Under the pieces are notes generated by a model. That model worked only from the letters and a program-made list of their open reading frames with translations, did not search any database and was not told where the DNA came from. DNA of 43,416 nucleotides from Pseudoxanthomonas suwonensis (lineage in GTDB: Bacteria; Pseudomonadota; Gammaproteobacteria; Xanthomonadales; Xanthomonadaceae): NCBI GenBank assembly GCA_030535605.1, contig JAUNRQ010000017.1:1-43416 (forward strand), read 5' to 3'. Shown one piece after another: positions 8,713-16,041 of the stretch. The position numbers and the translations under genes are program-made. Within the stretch, counting starts at the first letter, position 1; every line of letters starts with the position of its first letter.

Positions 8713-10224
8713 GTGAAACGCTTGCACAGCCATTTCCTTGCGCGTGTCCGTGACGTTGCCGGCGGCATGTCGCCGCGTGCGCGCTGGGCGCTTGGCGCGC
8801 TGCTGCTGTTCGTGTTGCTGGTGCTTCTGCTGCGCGGCCCGCTGGCAGACCGTGTGATGCCCCAAGCCAAGGTCCAGGCGTTGCTGCGCCAGGCCGATGC
8901 CGCACTGGCCGAGGGCCGCCTGAGCGATGCCGACGGCGGCGGTGCGCGCGAGCTTTACGAAGCGGCGTTGGCGATCGACCCGGATCGCCCGGAAAGCCGC
9001 GCCGGGCTGGCCGCGGTGGCCTTGGCCGCATTGCGCGAAGCGCAGCAGCGGCTGAAGGCGGATGACATCGACGGTGCTCGCCGATCGCTGGCGCTGGCAC
9101 GGACGTTGTCCGCGCCTCGCGAGGCCGAGGCACTGGTGGCGCGGCAGCTGCGGGAACGCGAGAACACCCGCGCCAGTGCCGACACCTTGCTGGCGTGGGC
9201 TGCAGAAGCGCGTGCCGAAGGGCGCCTGTACGGCGACGCGCGCGCGGCGCTGCCGCTGTACCAGCGCGTGCTGGAGCAGCAGCCGGCGCGGCGAGAGGCG
9301 CTGGAAGGACGCGAGGATGCCATCGCCGAACTGCTGCAGCAGGCGAACGAGGCCTTGCAGCGCAAGCAGTTGCCGCGCGCCGCGCTGCTGCTGGAGGCGG
9401 CCCGCGGCCATGACCCCGGCCACATGGAGTTGCCGCAGGCGCGCGCCGCCTTCAGCGAAGCCATCGATGCTCTGCGCCAGCAGGCGTTGATGGCGCTGCG
9501 ACGCCAGCGCCTGGAGCAGGCCGAATCCGACTTCCGCCTGTTGTTGCAACTGGTGCCCGGCGATACGCTGGCTCGGCGTGGGCTGGACGACGTCGCCCGC
9601 GCGCACCTGTTGCGCGCGGGTCAGTCACTGGACGACCTGCGGTTCGATGCCGCCGCTGCGGCCATCGAACGGGCGCGGCGAATTGCCCCGCAGCTGGACG
9701 GCGTCGCTGCGAGCCAGCGGCGGCTGGCGCAGTCGCGTCGCATGCAGGCACGCAATACCGTGGTGGCGGCGGACGTGCATGCGCGGGTGGAGCGGCTGCT
9801 GGCCGATGCCCGCGCCGCCGAGGCCCGCGGCGCGTTGATCGCGCCGCCCGGCGACAGTGCCTTCGACAAATTGCGTGCGGCACGTGCACTGGCACCATCG
9901 GATGCGCGCGTGCAACGCGCCAGCGCAGAACTGTTGCCGGCTGCGCGGCGCTGCTTCGAGACCGAACTGCCGCGCAACAACCTGGCGGCCGCCCGCGCCT
10001 GCCTCGACGCCCACGCCGCCTTGGCCGGCGATGCCGCCGACGTCCGCCAGGCCAGGCGACGCCTTGCCGAGCGCTGGATCGCGGTCGGCGAGGAACGACT
10101 GGTCGGTGGCGACCTCGCCGGTGCCAGCCGCGCCGCCGAACACGTCGCTGAACTGGAACCCGATGTCGCCGGTCTGGAAGCCTTCCAGCGACGTCTTGGT
10201 GCAGCCGAGTCGGGACTCAGGTAG
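8713..10224 (+). CDS. Membrane-anchored helical-repeat (TPR-like) protein
   Basis: A 503-residue protein with a short basic N-terminus, one transmembrane helix (about 25-41) and then some 450 residues of amphipathic helices. Repeats of the form LYEAALAIDPDRPESRAGLA, LYQRVLEQQPARREALEGR and FRLLLQLVPGDTLARRGLD are TPR-like. The repeat domain should project into the periplasm. No enzyme motif. It starts with GTG at 8713 with no strong ribosome binding site, 65 bases after the Gcr-family gene, so the two may be co-transcribed. Its last eight bases overlap the end of the facing glycosyltransferase gene. I do not recognise a named family. Confidence 0.72.
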   Translation: MKRLHSHFLARVRDVAGGMSPRARWALGALLLFVLLVLLLRGPLADRVMPQAKVQALLRQADAALAEGRLSDADGGGARELYEAALAIDPDRPESRAGLAAVALAALREAQQRLKADDIDGARRSLALARTLSAPREAEALVARQLRERENTRASADTLLAWAAEARAEGRLYGDARAALPLYQRVLEQQPARREALEGREDAIAELLQQANEALQRKQLPRAALLLEAARGHDPGHMELPQARAAFSEAIDALRQQALMALRRQRLEQAESDFRLLLQLVPGDTLARRGLDDVARAHLLRAGQSLDDLRFDAAAAAIERARRIAPQLDGVAASQRRLAQSRRMQARNTVVAADVHARVERLLADARAAEARGALIAPPGDSAFDKLRAARALAPSDARVQRASAELLPAARRCFETELPRNNLAAARACLDAHAALAGDAADVRQARRRLAERWIAVGEERLVGGDLAGASRAAEHVAELEPDVAGLEAFQRRLGAAESGLR

Positions 10225-11647
10225 AGGCTGTGGGCTGCGCGTCGCGGCCAAGATTCTGCAGCAGCGTGTCCAACGTGTCGGCGCCGCGCTCCCAGCTGAA
10301 GGCGGCCACGCGCCCGGCCGACAGGTCCAGCCCACTGCCGAGGCGCCCTTCGCGTTTGTCCGCGGCGGCACGACGGATGTGCGCGGCCAGTGTTTGCTGG
10401 TCGTCCGCACTCACCCAGCCGCGCTCATGGGCACGAATCCAGTCGGCGGACGGGTCCTGGTCCGGTTGCGGCGTGATGTGCAGGATCGGGCGACAGGCGC
10501 CCGCGTACTCGTAGAGCTTTCCGGGTATCTGGGTGTTGTCGGCGTTGGCGATGTTGACCAGCACATCGGCGCGGCGTTGCAGTTGCAGGGCGCGCAAATG
10601 TGGCAGGAAGCCGAGCAGCCGGATGGCGTCGGGATGCGCGGCGGCCATCCGCTTGAGCACGTCGGGGGCCTGGACGGTGGCCACGTTCAGCCGGGCGCCA
10701 GGTGTGGCGAGGACCGCGTCGAGCAATGCCTCGGGCCGGCGAAACGCGTAGAAACTGCCGGTGTACAACAGTTCCAGTCGCGCCGGGTCGAACAGCGTGC
10801 CGATGTCCAGCGGAGCTGGCGGGGTTGCCACAAACCCCTGGGTGATGACATGCACGGGAGCCAAGGTGCGATGGCGTTCACGCAGCAGTACGGCGGCGCT
10901 GTCGGCCGTGACAGTGACCAGCGCTGCCTTGCGGGCAACCTCCGCTTCCAGTCGCAACGCTCGGCCGCGCCATCGGGGGGGCGTGTAACCGGCGAGCACC
11001 GGGTCACCCAGGTCGGCGACGAAGGCGATGCCGCGGGCCTGTGCCAACAGGCCCAATTGCAACGTTGTCGCTGGCTCGTGCGAGCTGATCACCGCATCGA
11101 ACGCATGCTCGCGCAGCAGTTGCCGAAGACGCTTGCGTGCCGGCCACAGCCATTCGCCACGGATGTCCGGAAACACGGTGTATTCCCCGATCCGCAGCAG
11201 CACCGACCAGATGAAGGCCTTGACGGCGCCCAGCCGGGTGGGCTTGGGCATTTCGAACGGAAGTCGTTCGCCGACGCCATCGGCGACCGCTGCGATTGGC
11301 GGGGCGACTTGCGGGGCTGTCGATCCCGGTTCGGCCGTGGCAGCCGATGACGCGTTGCTGGCAGCGCCTGTGGAGCTGTTCGCCTGCGCCGCTCTGGCGG
11401 CCTGCACCCGGGCGATGTTGCGTTTGCGCGACCATGCGGTGATGCCGCGCAGCGGTCCCGGCCAGGTCCGATGGATGCACACCTCCGGCGGCAGCGCCGG
11501 CAATCCCGGGTTGTCCGGTCCCAGGTCGATCGTCAGCACATGCACCTCGTGACCACGCGCGGCCAGTTCCCGGCACAGATAAGCCCAGCGCAGCGACTGC
11601 GGCGACGGGCTTGGCGGGAACTCATAGGCGATCACGAGCAGACGCAT
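10217..11647 (-). CDS. Glycosyltransferase, GT4-like
   Basis: A 476-residue GT-B fold glycosyltransferase. The N-terminal domain begins with the typical MRLLVIAYEFPPSPSPQSLR, followed by ELAARGHEVHVLT. The C-terminal nucleotide-sugar domain has LLYTGSFYAFRRPEALLDAV and, later, IPGKLYEYAGACRPIL, where the Glu is the usual sugar-nucleotide ligand of GT4 enzymes. Between them, about residues 107-145, is an Ala/Ser-rich linker (SSTGAASNASSAATAE) not usual in the family. Start at the ATG at 11647; homology does not extend upstream. It sits 14 bases after the other glycosyltransferase gene. Acceptor and donor are unknown; an envelope polysaccharide role is inferred. Confidence 0.82.
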   Translation of the reverse strand: MRLLVIAYEFPPSPSPQSLRWAYLCRELAARGHEVHVLTIDLGPDNPGLPALPPEVCIHRTWPGPLRGITAWSRKRNIARVQAARAAQANSSTGAASNASSAATAEPGSTAPQVAPPIAAVADGVGERLPFEMPKPTRLGAVKAFIWSVLLRIGEYTVFPDIRGEWLWPARKRLRQLLREHAFDAVISSHEPATTLQLGLLAQARGIAFVADLGDPVLAGYTPPRWRGRALRLEAEVARKAALVTVTADSAAVLLRERHRTLAPVHVITQGFVATPPAPLDIGTLFDPARLELLYTGSFYAFRRPEALLDAVLATPGARLNVATVQAPDVLKRMAAAHPDAIRLLGFLPHLRALQLQRRADVLVNIANADNTQIPGKLYEYAGACRPILHITPQPDQDPSADWIRAHERGWVSADDQQTLAAHIRRAAADKREGRLGSGLDLSAGRVAAFSWERGADTLDTLLQNLGRDAQPTAST

Positions 11648-11661
11648 GGACGGTGTGGGCC

Positions 11662-12897
11662 TCAGGCGGAGGGGAGGGAGCGGGCGACGACGCTTTTGGC
11701 TTGCTCGCGACTGAAATGCGCGCGCATGTGGCGGCGGCCATTGTCTGCCAGGCGCTGCCAAAGCGCCGCGTCCTCGTGCAGCCGCACGATCTGTGCGGCG
11801 AACGACGCACCGTCATCGGCCACCAGGATCTCGGTGGCGTCTCGCAGCGTCATGCCTTCCACGGCAACACGCGTGGCCACCATCGGCAGGCCGTTGGCCA
11901 GGCTCTGGTTGACCTTGCCCTTGACCCCCGCACCGAAGCGCAGTGGCGCCAGTCCGACGCGTGCCTGGTCCAGCAGCGGTTCCAACTCAGGGACATGGCC
12001 ATGCACGCGCACGCCTGGCAGCGCCTGCGCACGTTGCTGCAGCCATTGCGGCATGCCGCCTCCGACCAGATGCAGCGTCACTTGGGGGAGGCGCGCCTGC
12101 ACGTGCGGGAGGATCTCCGCCAGCAACCATTCCACGGCATCCACGTTCGGTCGATGGCCGTATGCGCCCACGAAAAGCAGCCCGTTGCGGCCCGGGAATC
12201 CCGGCGTGGAGTCGCGTGGATCGACGATGTTGGAGACGATCGTGACGTCCGCGTCGGGCACCAGCTGTCGCAGCAACGCCTGTTCCACCTGGCTGACCAC
12301 CCAACCGTGATCGGCGCGACGGAACAGCCGACGTTCGCGTCGACGCGTCCAGCGGGCCAGAAGACGCTGCGCGAACGACCCGTTGGCATCCGCTTCGCGT
12401 TGTTCGCGCAGGAAGTGCAGGTCGACACTGTCGAAGATCAGACGCGCCGCCGGGGCCATCAGCCGCAGCGTCGGCAGCCAGTGTCCGGCAGCGTGGTGGC
12501 GACTGAGGATCGCCGCTGCCAGGTCGTCGCGGTGTTCCTGCAGCCAGGCCAGTCGCCGGCCCCGACTTCCCGTCAGGCAGTGGACCCCCAACGCGGTCAG
12601 TCGTTCGCGCGCGGCAGCATCGCCGTCGCCATCGTCCCCCATGAACACCACCGGCCACCCCAGTTCGCGCAGAAGCCGCAGCAGCTGGACCATGCGCAGC
12701 GAGCCGGAGTCGCGCTCGGGCTGCGGCCATTGGGTGTCGACCACCAACACGAAGCGGCCAAGGTTGCCCGGCACCGCTGCCGCCGGTGATTCCGACACAG
12801 CGCCGGACCGCGTGCGCGCCAATGTGCCCCGCAGGCCGCGATGGATGAGGCTGGACACCCCCCGATGCAGGCTCGAAGGCCCGCGCCGGATGGCCAT
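11662..12897 (-). CDS. Glycosyltransferase, GT4-like (sugar-transferase subgroup)
   Basis: A 411-residue GT-B glycosyltransferase. The N-terminal half has VLVVDTQWPQPERDSGSLRM and FMGDDGDGD. The C-terminal half has FVGAYGHRPNVDAVEWLL, close to the FxGxMxxxPNxDAVxWF motif of sugar transferases in exopolysaccharide clusters, then LHLVGGGM and LRFGAGVKGKVNQSLANGLPMVAT. The last is the donor-binding loop, although Gln replaces the usual Glu in KVNQSLANG. Start taken at the ATG at 12897; an upstream extension to 13059 looks non-coding. It is the first gene of a two-glycosyltransferase operon divergent from mrcB. Confidence 0.8.
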   Translation of the reverse strand: MAIRRGPSSLHRGVSSLIHRGLRGTLARTRSGAVSESPAAAVPGNLGRFVLVVDTQWPQPERDSGSLRMVQLLRLLRELGWPVVFMGDDGDGDAAARERLTALGVHCLTGSRGRRLAWLQEHRDDLAAAILSRHHAAGHWLPTLRLMAPAARLIFDSVDLHFLREQREADANGSFAQRLLARWTRRRERRLFRRADHGWVVSQVEQALLRQLVPDADVTIVSNIVDPRDSTPGFPGRNGLLFVGAYGHRPNVDAVEWLLAEILPHVQARLPQVTLHLVGGGMPQWLQQRAQALPGVRVHGHVPELEPLLDQARVGLAPLRFGAGVKGKVNQSLANGLPMVATRVAVEGMTLRDATEILVADDGASFAAQIVRLHEDAALWQRLADNGRRHMRAHFSREQAKSVVARSLPSA

Positions 12898-12958
12898 GAA
12901 CACAGTCGGGGTCAACGCGTGCCTTGATCGTGATGGGAGGATGGATGTTGCATGAACG

Positions 12959-12975
12959 CGACGCGAAGCGCGTCG
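12959..12975. other. Perfect hairpin in the glycosyltransferase/mrcB divergent region
   Basis: CGACGCG and CGCGTCG form a seven-pair stem with loop AAG. It lies about midway in the 151 bases between two divergent starts (12897 and 13049). It could be an operator or an RNA hairpin in a leader; TAGACT at 12988-12993, just beyond it, is a possible -10 for mrcB. No function is proven by sequence. Confidence 0.35.
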
Positions 12976-13048
12976 GGCGGCCTGCGCTAGACTCGCCGGA
13001 TGCCTGCGACGGCGCCATTGTCGCATTACCGCTGGAGTTCCCCACCCC

Positions 13049-15529
13049 GTGCCACGCATCGAACACGACGACGACTTCGACCAGGATTTCGACGATCACG
13101 AACATGGCGGATGGGATTGGCGACGGCGGCTGCTGGCCTGGGGGCTGGCCGTGGTCGGCCTGGGCCTGGGTTTCCTCATTCCGTACATGCTTTACCTGAA
13201 CCATCAGGTCGGGCAGCGTTTCAGTCAGTTGCAGTGGCAGTTGCCGACCCGCGTCTACGCCCGTCCGCTGGAACTGGCGCCGGGCGTGGCGATGGATGCG
13301 GCGACGCTCAAGACCGAGCTGGACGCCGCTTCGTACCGCGATGACGGTGCCGGGTCGCGGCCGGGCAGCTATTCGCGTGACGGCGGCCGCTGGCGCATTG
13401 CCAGCCGTGGGTTCGACGACGTGGGCGGCAAGGTCACGCCCAGCCGGGTCGAAGTGGTGCTGTCCGGAGGCCGGGTGACGGCGGTCAAGGACCTGGTGGC
13501 CGACAAGGCCGCGGCGTCGGTGCGCCTGGATCCGGCGCGGATCGCGACGCTTTACGGCCAGCAGCAGGAGGAACGGCGGCTGGTGCGCATCGAGGAAGTG
13601 CCGGAGTTGCTGGTGACCGGCCTGCAGGCGGTCGAGGACCAGGATTTTGCCCGTCACCACGGCATCGACCTGACCGGCATCGCTCGCGCTGCGTGGGTGA
13701 ACCTGCGCGCCGGCGAGAAGCGTCAAGGGGCGAGCACGCTGACGCAGCAGCTGGCGCGCAGCGGCCTGCTGGGCATCGGTCGCGAACAGACCTGGGCGCG
13801 CAAGCTCAACGAGATCCTGTACGCGGTGCTGATCGAGATGCGCTACGACAAGCGCACGATCCTCGAAACCTACCTGAACCAGGTCTACCTCGGGCAGCGC
13901 GGCGCCCAGGCGATCCACGGCGTGGCCGCCGCGTCCGAGTTCTGGTTCGGGCGCGACATGCGCGACCTCGCGCCGGAGCAGGTGGCGCTGCTGATCGGCA
14001 TCGTCCGCGGGCCGTCCTATTACGACCCGCGTCGGCACCCGGAGCGCGCCACCGAACGCCGCAACTTCGTGCTCGACAAGATGGCCGAAGCCGGCCTGCT
14101 GGACGCCGTTGAACACGCACGGGCGCGCGAGGCAGGGCTGGGCGTGACCAGTGCGCCGGGGTCGATGGCGGCCAACCGCTTCCCGGCCTACGTCGACCTT
14201 GTCCGCCGTCAGCTGGCGCGCGACTACGCGCCGGGGGAACTGCAGGGCGCCGGCCTGAGCGTGATGACGGCAATGTCGCCGGCCGCGCAGGCCTATGCCG
14301 AAGGCGCGGTGACCAGCACGCTCAAATCCTTGCAGACCGGCAAGCGTCCGCAACTGCAATCCGGCCTGGTGGTGACCGACGTGCATACCGGCGCGGTGGC
14401 AGCGGTGGTGGGTAGCCGGGTGTTTTCCGAGCACGGCTTCAACCGTGCCGTGGAAGCGCAGCGCCCGGTCGGCTCGCTGCTCAAGCCGTTCGTCTACCTG
14501 CTGGCGCTGGCGCAGCCCGGGCAATACTCGCTGGCCAGTTGGGTCGATGATGGTCCGATCACCGTGACCCTCGGCAATGGCCGGCGCTGGACCCCGGGCA
14601 ATTCCGACGGCCGCAACCACGGGACCGTACGCCTGACCGACGCGCTGGCGAGATCCTACAACCAGGCCACGGTGCGACTGGGCATGGACGTGCGCCCGGA
14701 GCGGCTGGCCGAACTGATCCGCGTGCTGGCGGGGATCGAAGCCACGGCCAACCCGTCGCTGATCCTCGGCGCGGTCGACCAGAGCCCCTACGCGATGGCA
14801 CAGCTTTACCAATTCCTCGCCTCCGGGGGCGAAATCCAGCCGTTGCACGCGGTCCGCGGCGTGCTCGACGGGCAGGGGCGGGCACTGCACCGCTACGACA
14901 AGAGGCCCGCACCCGCGCAGGAAGGCGATGCCATTGCCGCGCGTCTGATCACCCTGTCGCTGCAGCATGCGGTCACCGGCGGTACCGGTCGGCAACTGGT
15001 GGCCGACGGTCTGGGGCGCTTGAAGCCCGCCGGCAAGACCGGCACCAGCAACGACGGCCGCGACAGCTGGTTCGCGGGTTGGACCGGCGATCACCTGGCG
15101 GTGGTCTGGGTCGGCAACGACCAGAACGAGTCCACCGGCCTGTACGGCGCCACTGGCGCGATGCGGATCTGGTCGGGCATGTTCGCGCGCCTTCCCAGCG
15201 CCGCGCTGGACGTGGGCGATGAGGGACTGGAGTGGAAATGGGTCGGCTCCGGCGGCAGCACCGACGCCGATTGCCCGGGTGCCCGCCGGTTCGCCTTTGT
15301 CAGCGGGTTCGCGCCTGCCTACCAGCCGTGCTACCGGGCACCGCCGCCGTCGTGGGACGACGGCGGGCAGCCCGTGGACGATGCCAATCCCGTCGATTCA
15401 CGCCAGCAGGCACCGCGTCGCGGCTGGCGCGAGTGGTTCGGGTTTGGCCGCGACGACGGTGGCAACCAGGACCCGGCCCGCCGTGACCCGGCATCCTCCC
15501 AGTCCCCTTCCCAGGAGCCCGGCCCATGA
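13049..15529 (+). CDS. mrcB: Bifunctional penicillin-binding protein 1B
   Basis: Class A PBP of 826 residues that polymerises and crosslinks peptidoglycan at the inner membrane. Order: acidic cytoplasmic N-terminus (1-25); transmembrane helix (29-51); UB2H-like domain (about 66-150), the docking site for Lpo activators in PBP1b; glycosyltransferase domain with catalytic Glu196 in EDQDF and motif GASTLTQQL; transpeptidase domain with S476-LLK, SYN (536-538) and KTG (663-665). The C-terminal tail is acidic and Gly/Pro-rich. It starts with GTG at 13049, with GGAG 11 bases upstream. The four-base ATGA overlap with the lipoprotein gene indicates an operon. Confidence 0.95.
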   Translation: MPRIEHDDDFDQDFDDHEHGGWDWRRRLLAWGLAVVGLGLGFLIPYMLYLNHQVGQRFSQLQWQLPTRVYARPLELAPGVAMDAATLKTELDAASYRDDGAGSRPGSYSRDGGRWRIASRGFDDVGGKVTPSRVEVVLSGGRVTAVKDLVADKAAASVRLDPARIATLYGQQQEERRLVRIEEVPELLVTGLQAVEDQDFARHHGIDLTGIARAAWVNLRAGEKRQGASTLTQQLARSGLLGIGREQTWARKLNEILYAVLIEMRYDKRTILETYLNQVYLGQRGAQAIHGVAAASEFWFGRDMRDLAPEQVALLIGIVRGPSYYDPRRHPERATERRNFVLDKMAEAGLLDAVEHARAREAGLGVTSAPGSMAANRFPAYVDLVRRQLARDYAPGELQGAGLSVMTAMSPAAQAYAEGAVTSTLKSLQTGKRPQLQSGLVVTDVHTGAVAAVVGSRVFSEHGFNRAVEAQRPVGSLLKPFVYLLALAQPGQYSLASWVDDGPITVTLGNGRRWTPGNSDGRNHGTVRLTDALARSYNQATVRLGMDVRPERLAELIRVLAGIEATANPSLILGAVDQSPYAMAQLYQFLASGGEIQPLHAVRGVLDGQGRALHRYDKRPAPAQEGDAIAARLITLSLQHAVTGGTGRQLVADGLGRLKPAGKTGTSNDGRDSWFAGWTGDHLAVVWVGNDQNESTGLYGATGAMRIWSGMFARLPSAALDVGDEGLEWKWVGSGGSTDADCPGARRFAFVSGFAPAYQPCYRAPPPSWDDGGQPVDDANPVDSRQQAPRRGWREWFGFGRDDGGNQDPARRDPASSQSPSQEPGP

Positions 15530-16041
15530 TCCCACGCCTGCTGTCGTCCGTTGTGTTGCTGGCACTGGCCGGCTGCGCCGCTGTCCCGGTCGAACCGACC
15601 CCGGCGGCACCTGCCGTGCCGCAGGCCGCCGCCACCGTCGCCACCATCCGTGCGGCCGCGGCCGGCGCGGGCGGCGAACTGGACGTCCAGCCATTGCGTG
15701 ATCCGCAGGTGGAGGATCTGCGCGACGCGGCACGCCAGCAGGAAGCCGCGGGCCAGTTTGCCGCGGCTGTCACCTCGCTGGACGAGGCCCTGCAGCTGAA
15801 TCCCGATGACCCCGCGCTGCTGCAGGAACGCGCCGAAGCCGCGGTGCTGGTGGGTGACCATGCCGGCGCCGAATCGTTTGCCCGCCGCGCCTTCGAGCAG
15901 GGTTCGCAGCTGGGCCCGCTATGCCGCCGCCACTGGGCGACGGTGCGGCAGATGCGCTATCTGGCGCACGATGGCGCCGGGGCTCGCGCGGCACAGCAGC
16001 AACTGGATGCGTGCCGGGTGGCGCCGCCAGCGCGCTATTGA
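15526..16041 (+). CDS. TPR lipoprotein, candidate PBP1b activator LpoP
   Basis: A 171-residue lipoprotein: signal peptide with lipobox LAGC (acylated Cys17), a flexible Pro/Ala/Thr-rich linker (18-50) and a small TPR domain (about 58-126; AGQFAAAVTSLDEALQLNPDDP, then AVLVGDHAGAESFARRAF). Two cysteines (C133 and C163) near the C-terminus could form a disulfide. The gene overlaps mrcB by four bases. In Pseudomonas, LpoP is a TPR outer-membrane lipoprotein encoded beside mrcB that activates PBP1b. The same gene order and architecture make this the likely counterpart; the symbol is withheld because homology was not tested. Confidence 0.72.
   Translation: MIPRLLSSVVLLALAGCAAVPVEPTPAAPAVPQAAATVATIRAAAAGAGGELDVQPLRDPQVEDLRDAARQQEAAGQFAAAVTSLDEALQLNPDDPALLQERAEAAVLVGDHAGAESFARRAFEQGSQLGPLCRRHWATVRQMRYLAHDGAGARAAQQQLDACRVAPPARY

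Noticed and set aside
7091..9133. A 680-codon minus-strand frame opposite the Gcr-family and helical-repeat genes
   Set aside because: Runs across two genes and the space between them with Gln/Arg/His-rich low complexity; no start signal or domain.
13000..13344. A 114-codon plus-strand frame beginning six bases after TAGACT, before mrcB
   Set aside because: The geometry resembles the leaderless promoters, but the frame runs out of phase into mrcB and its Arg/Ser-rich sequence matches no family.
11987..15094. A 1035-codon open frame on the minus strand opposite mrcB
   Set aside because: It is the antisense shadow of mrcB and the glycosyltransferase gene. Its Arg/His/Gln-rich composition and lack of any domain contrast with the full set of PBP1b motifs on the plus strand.
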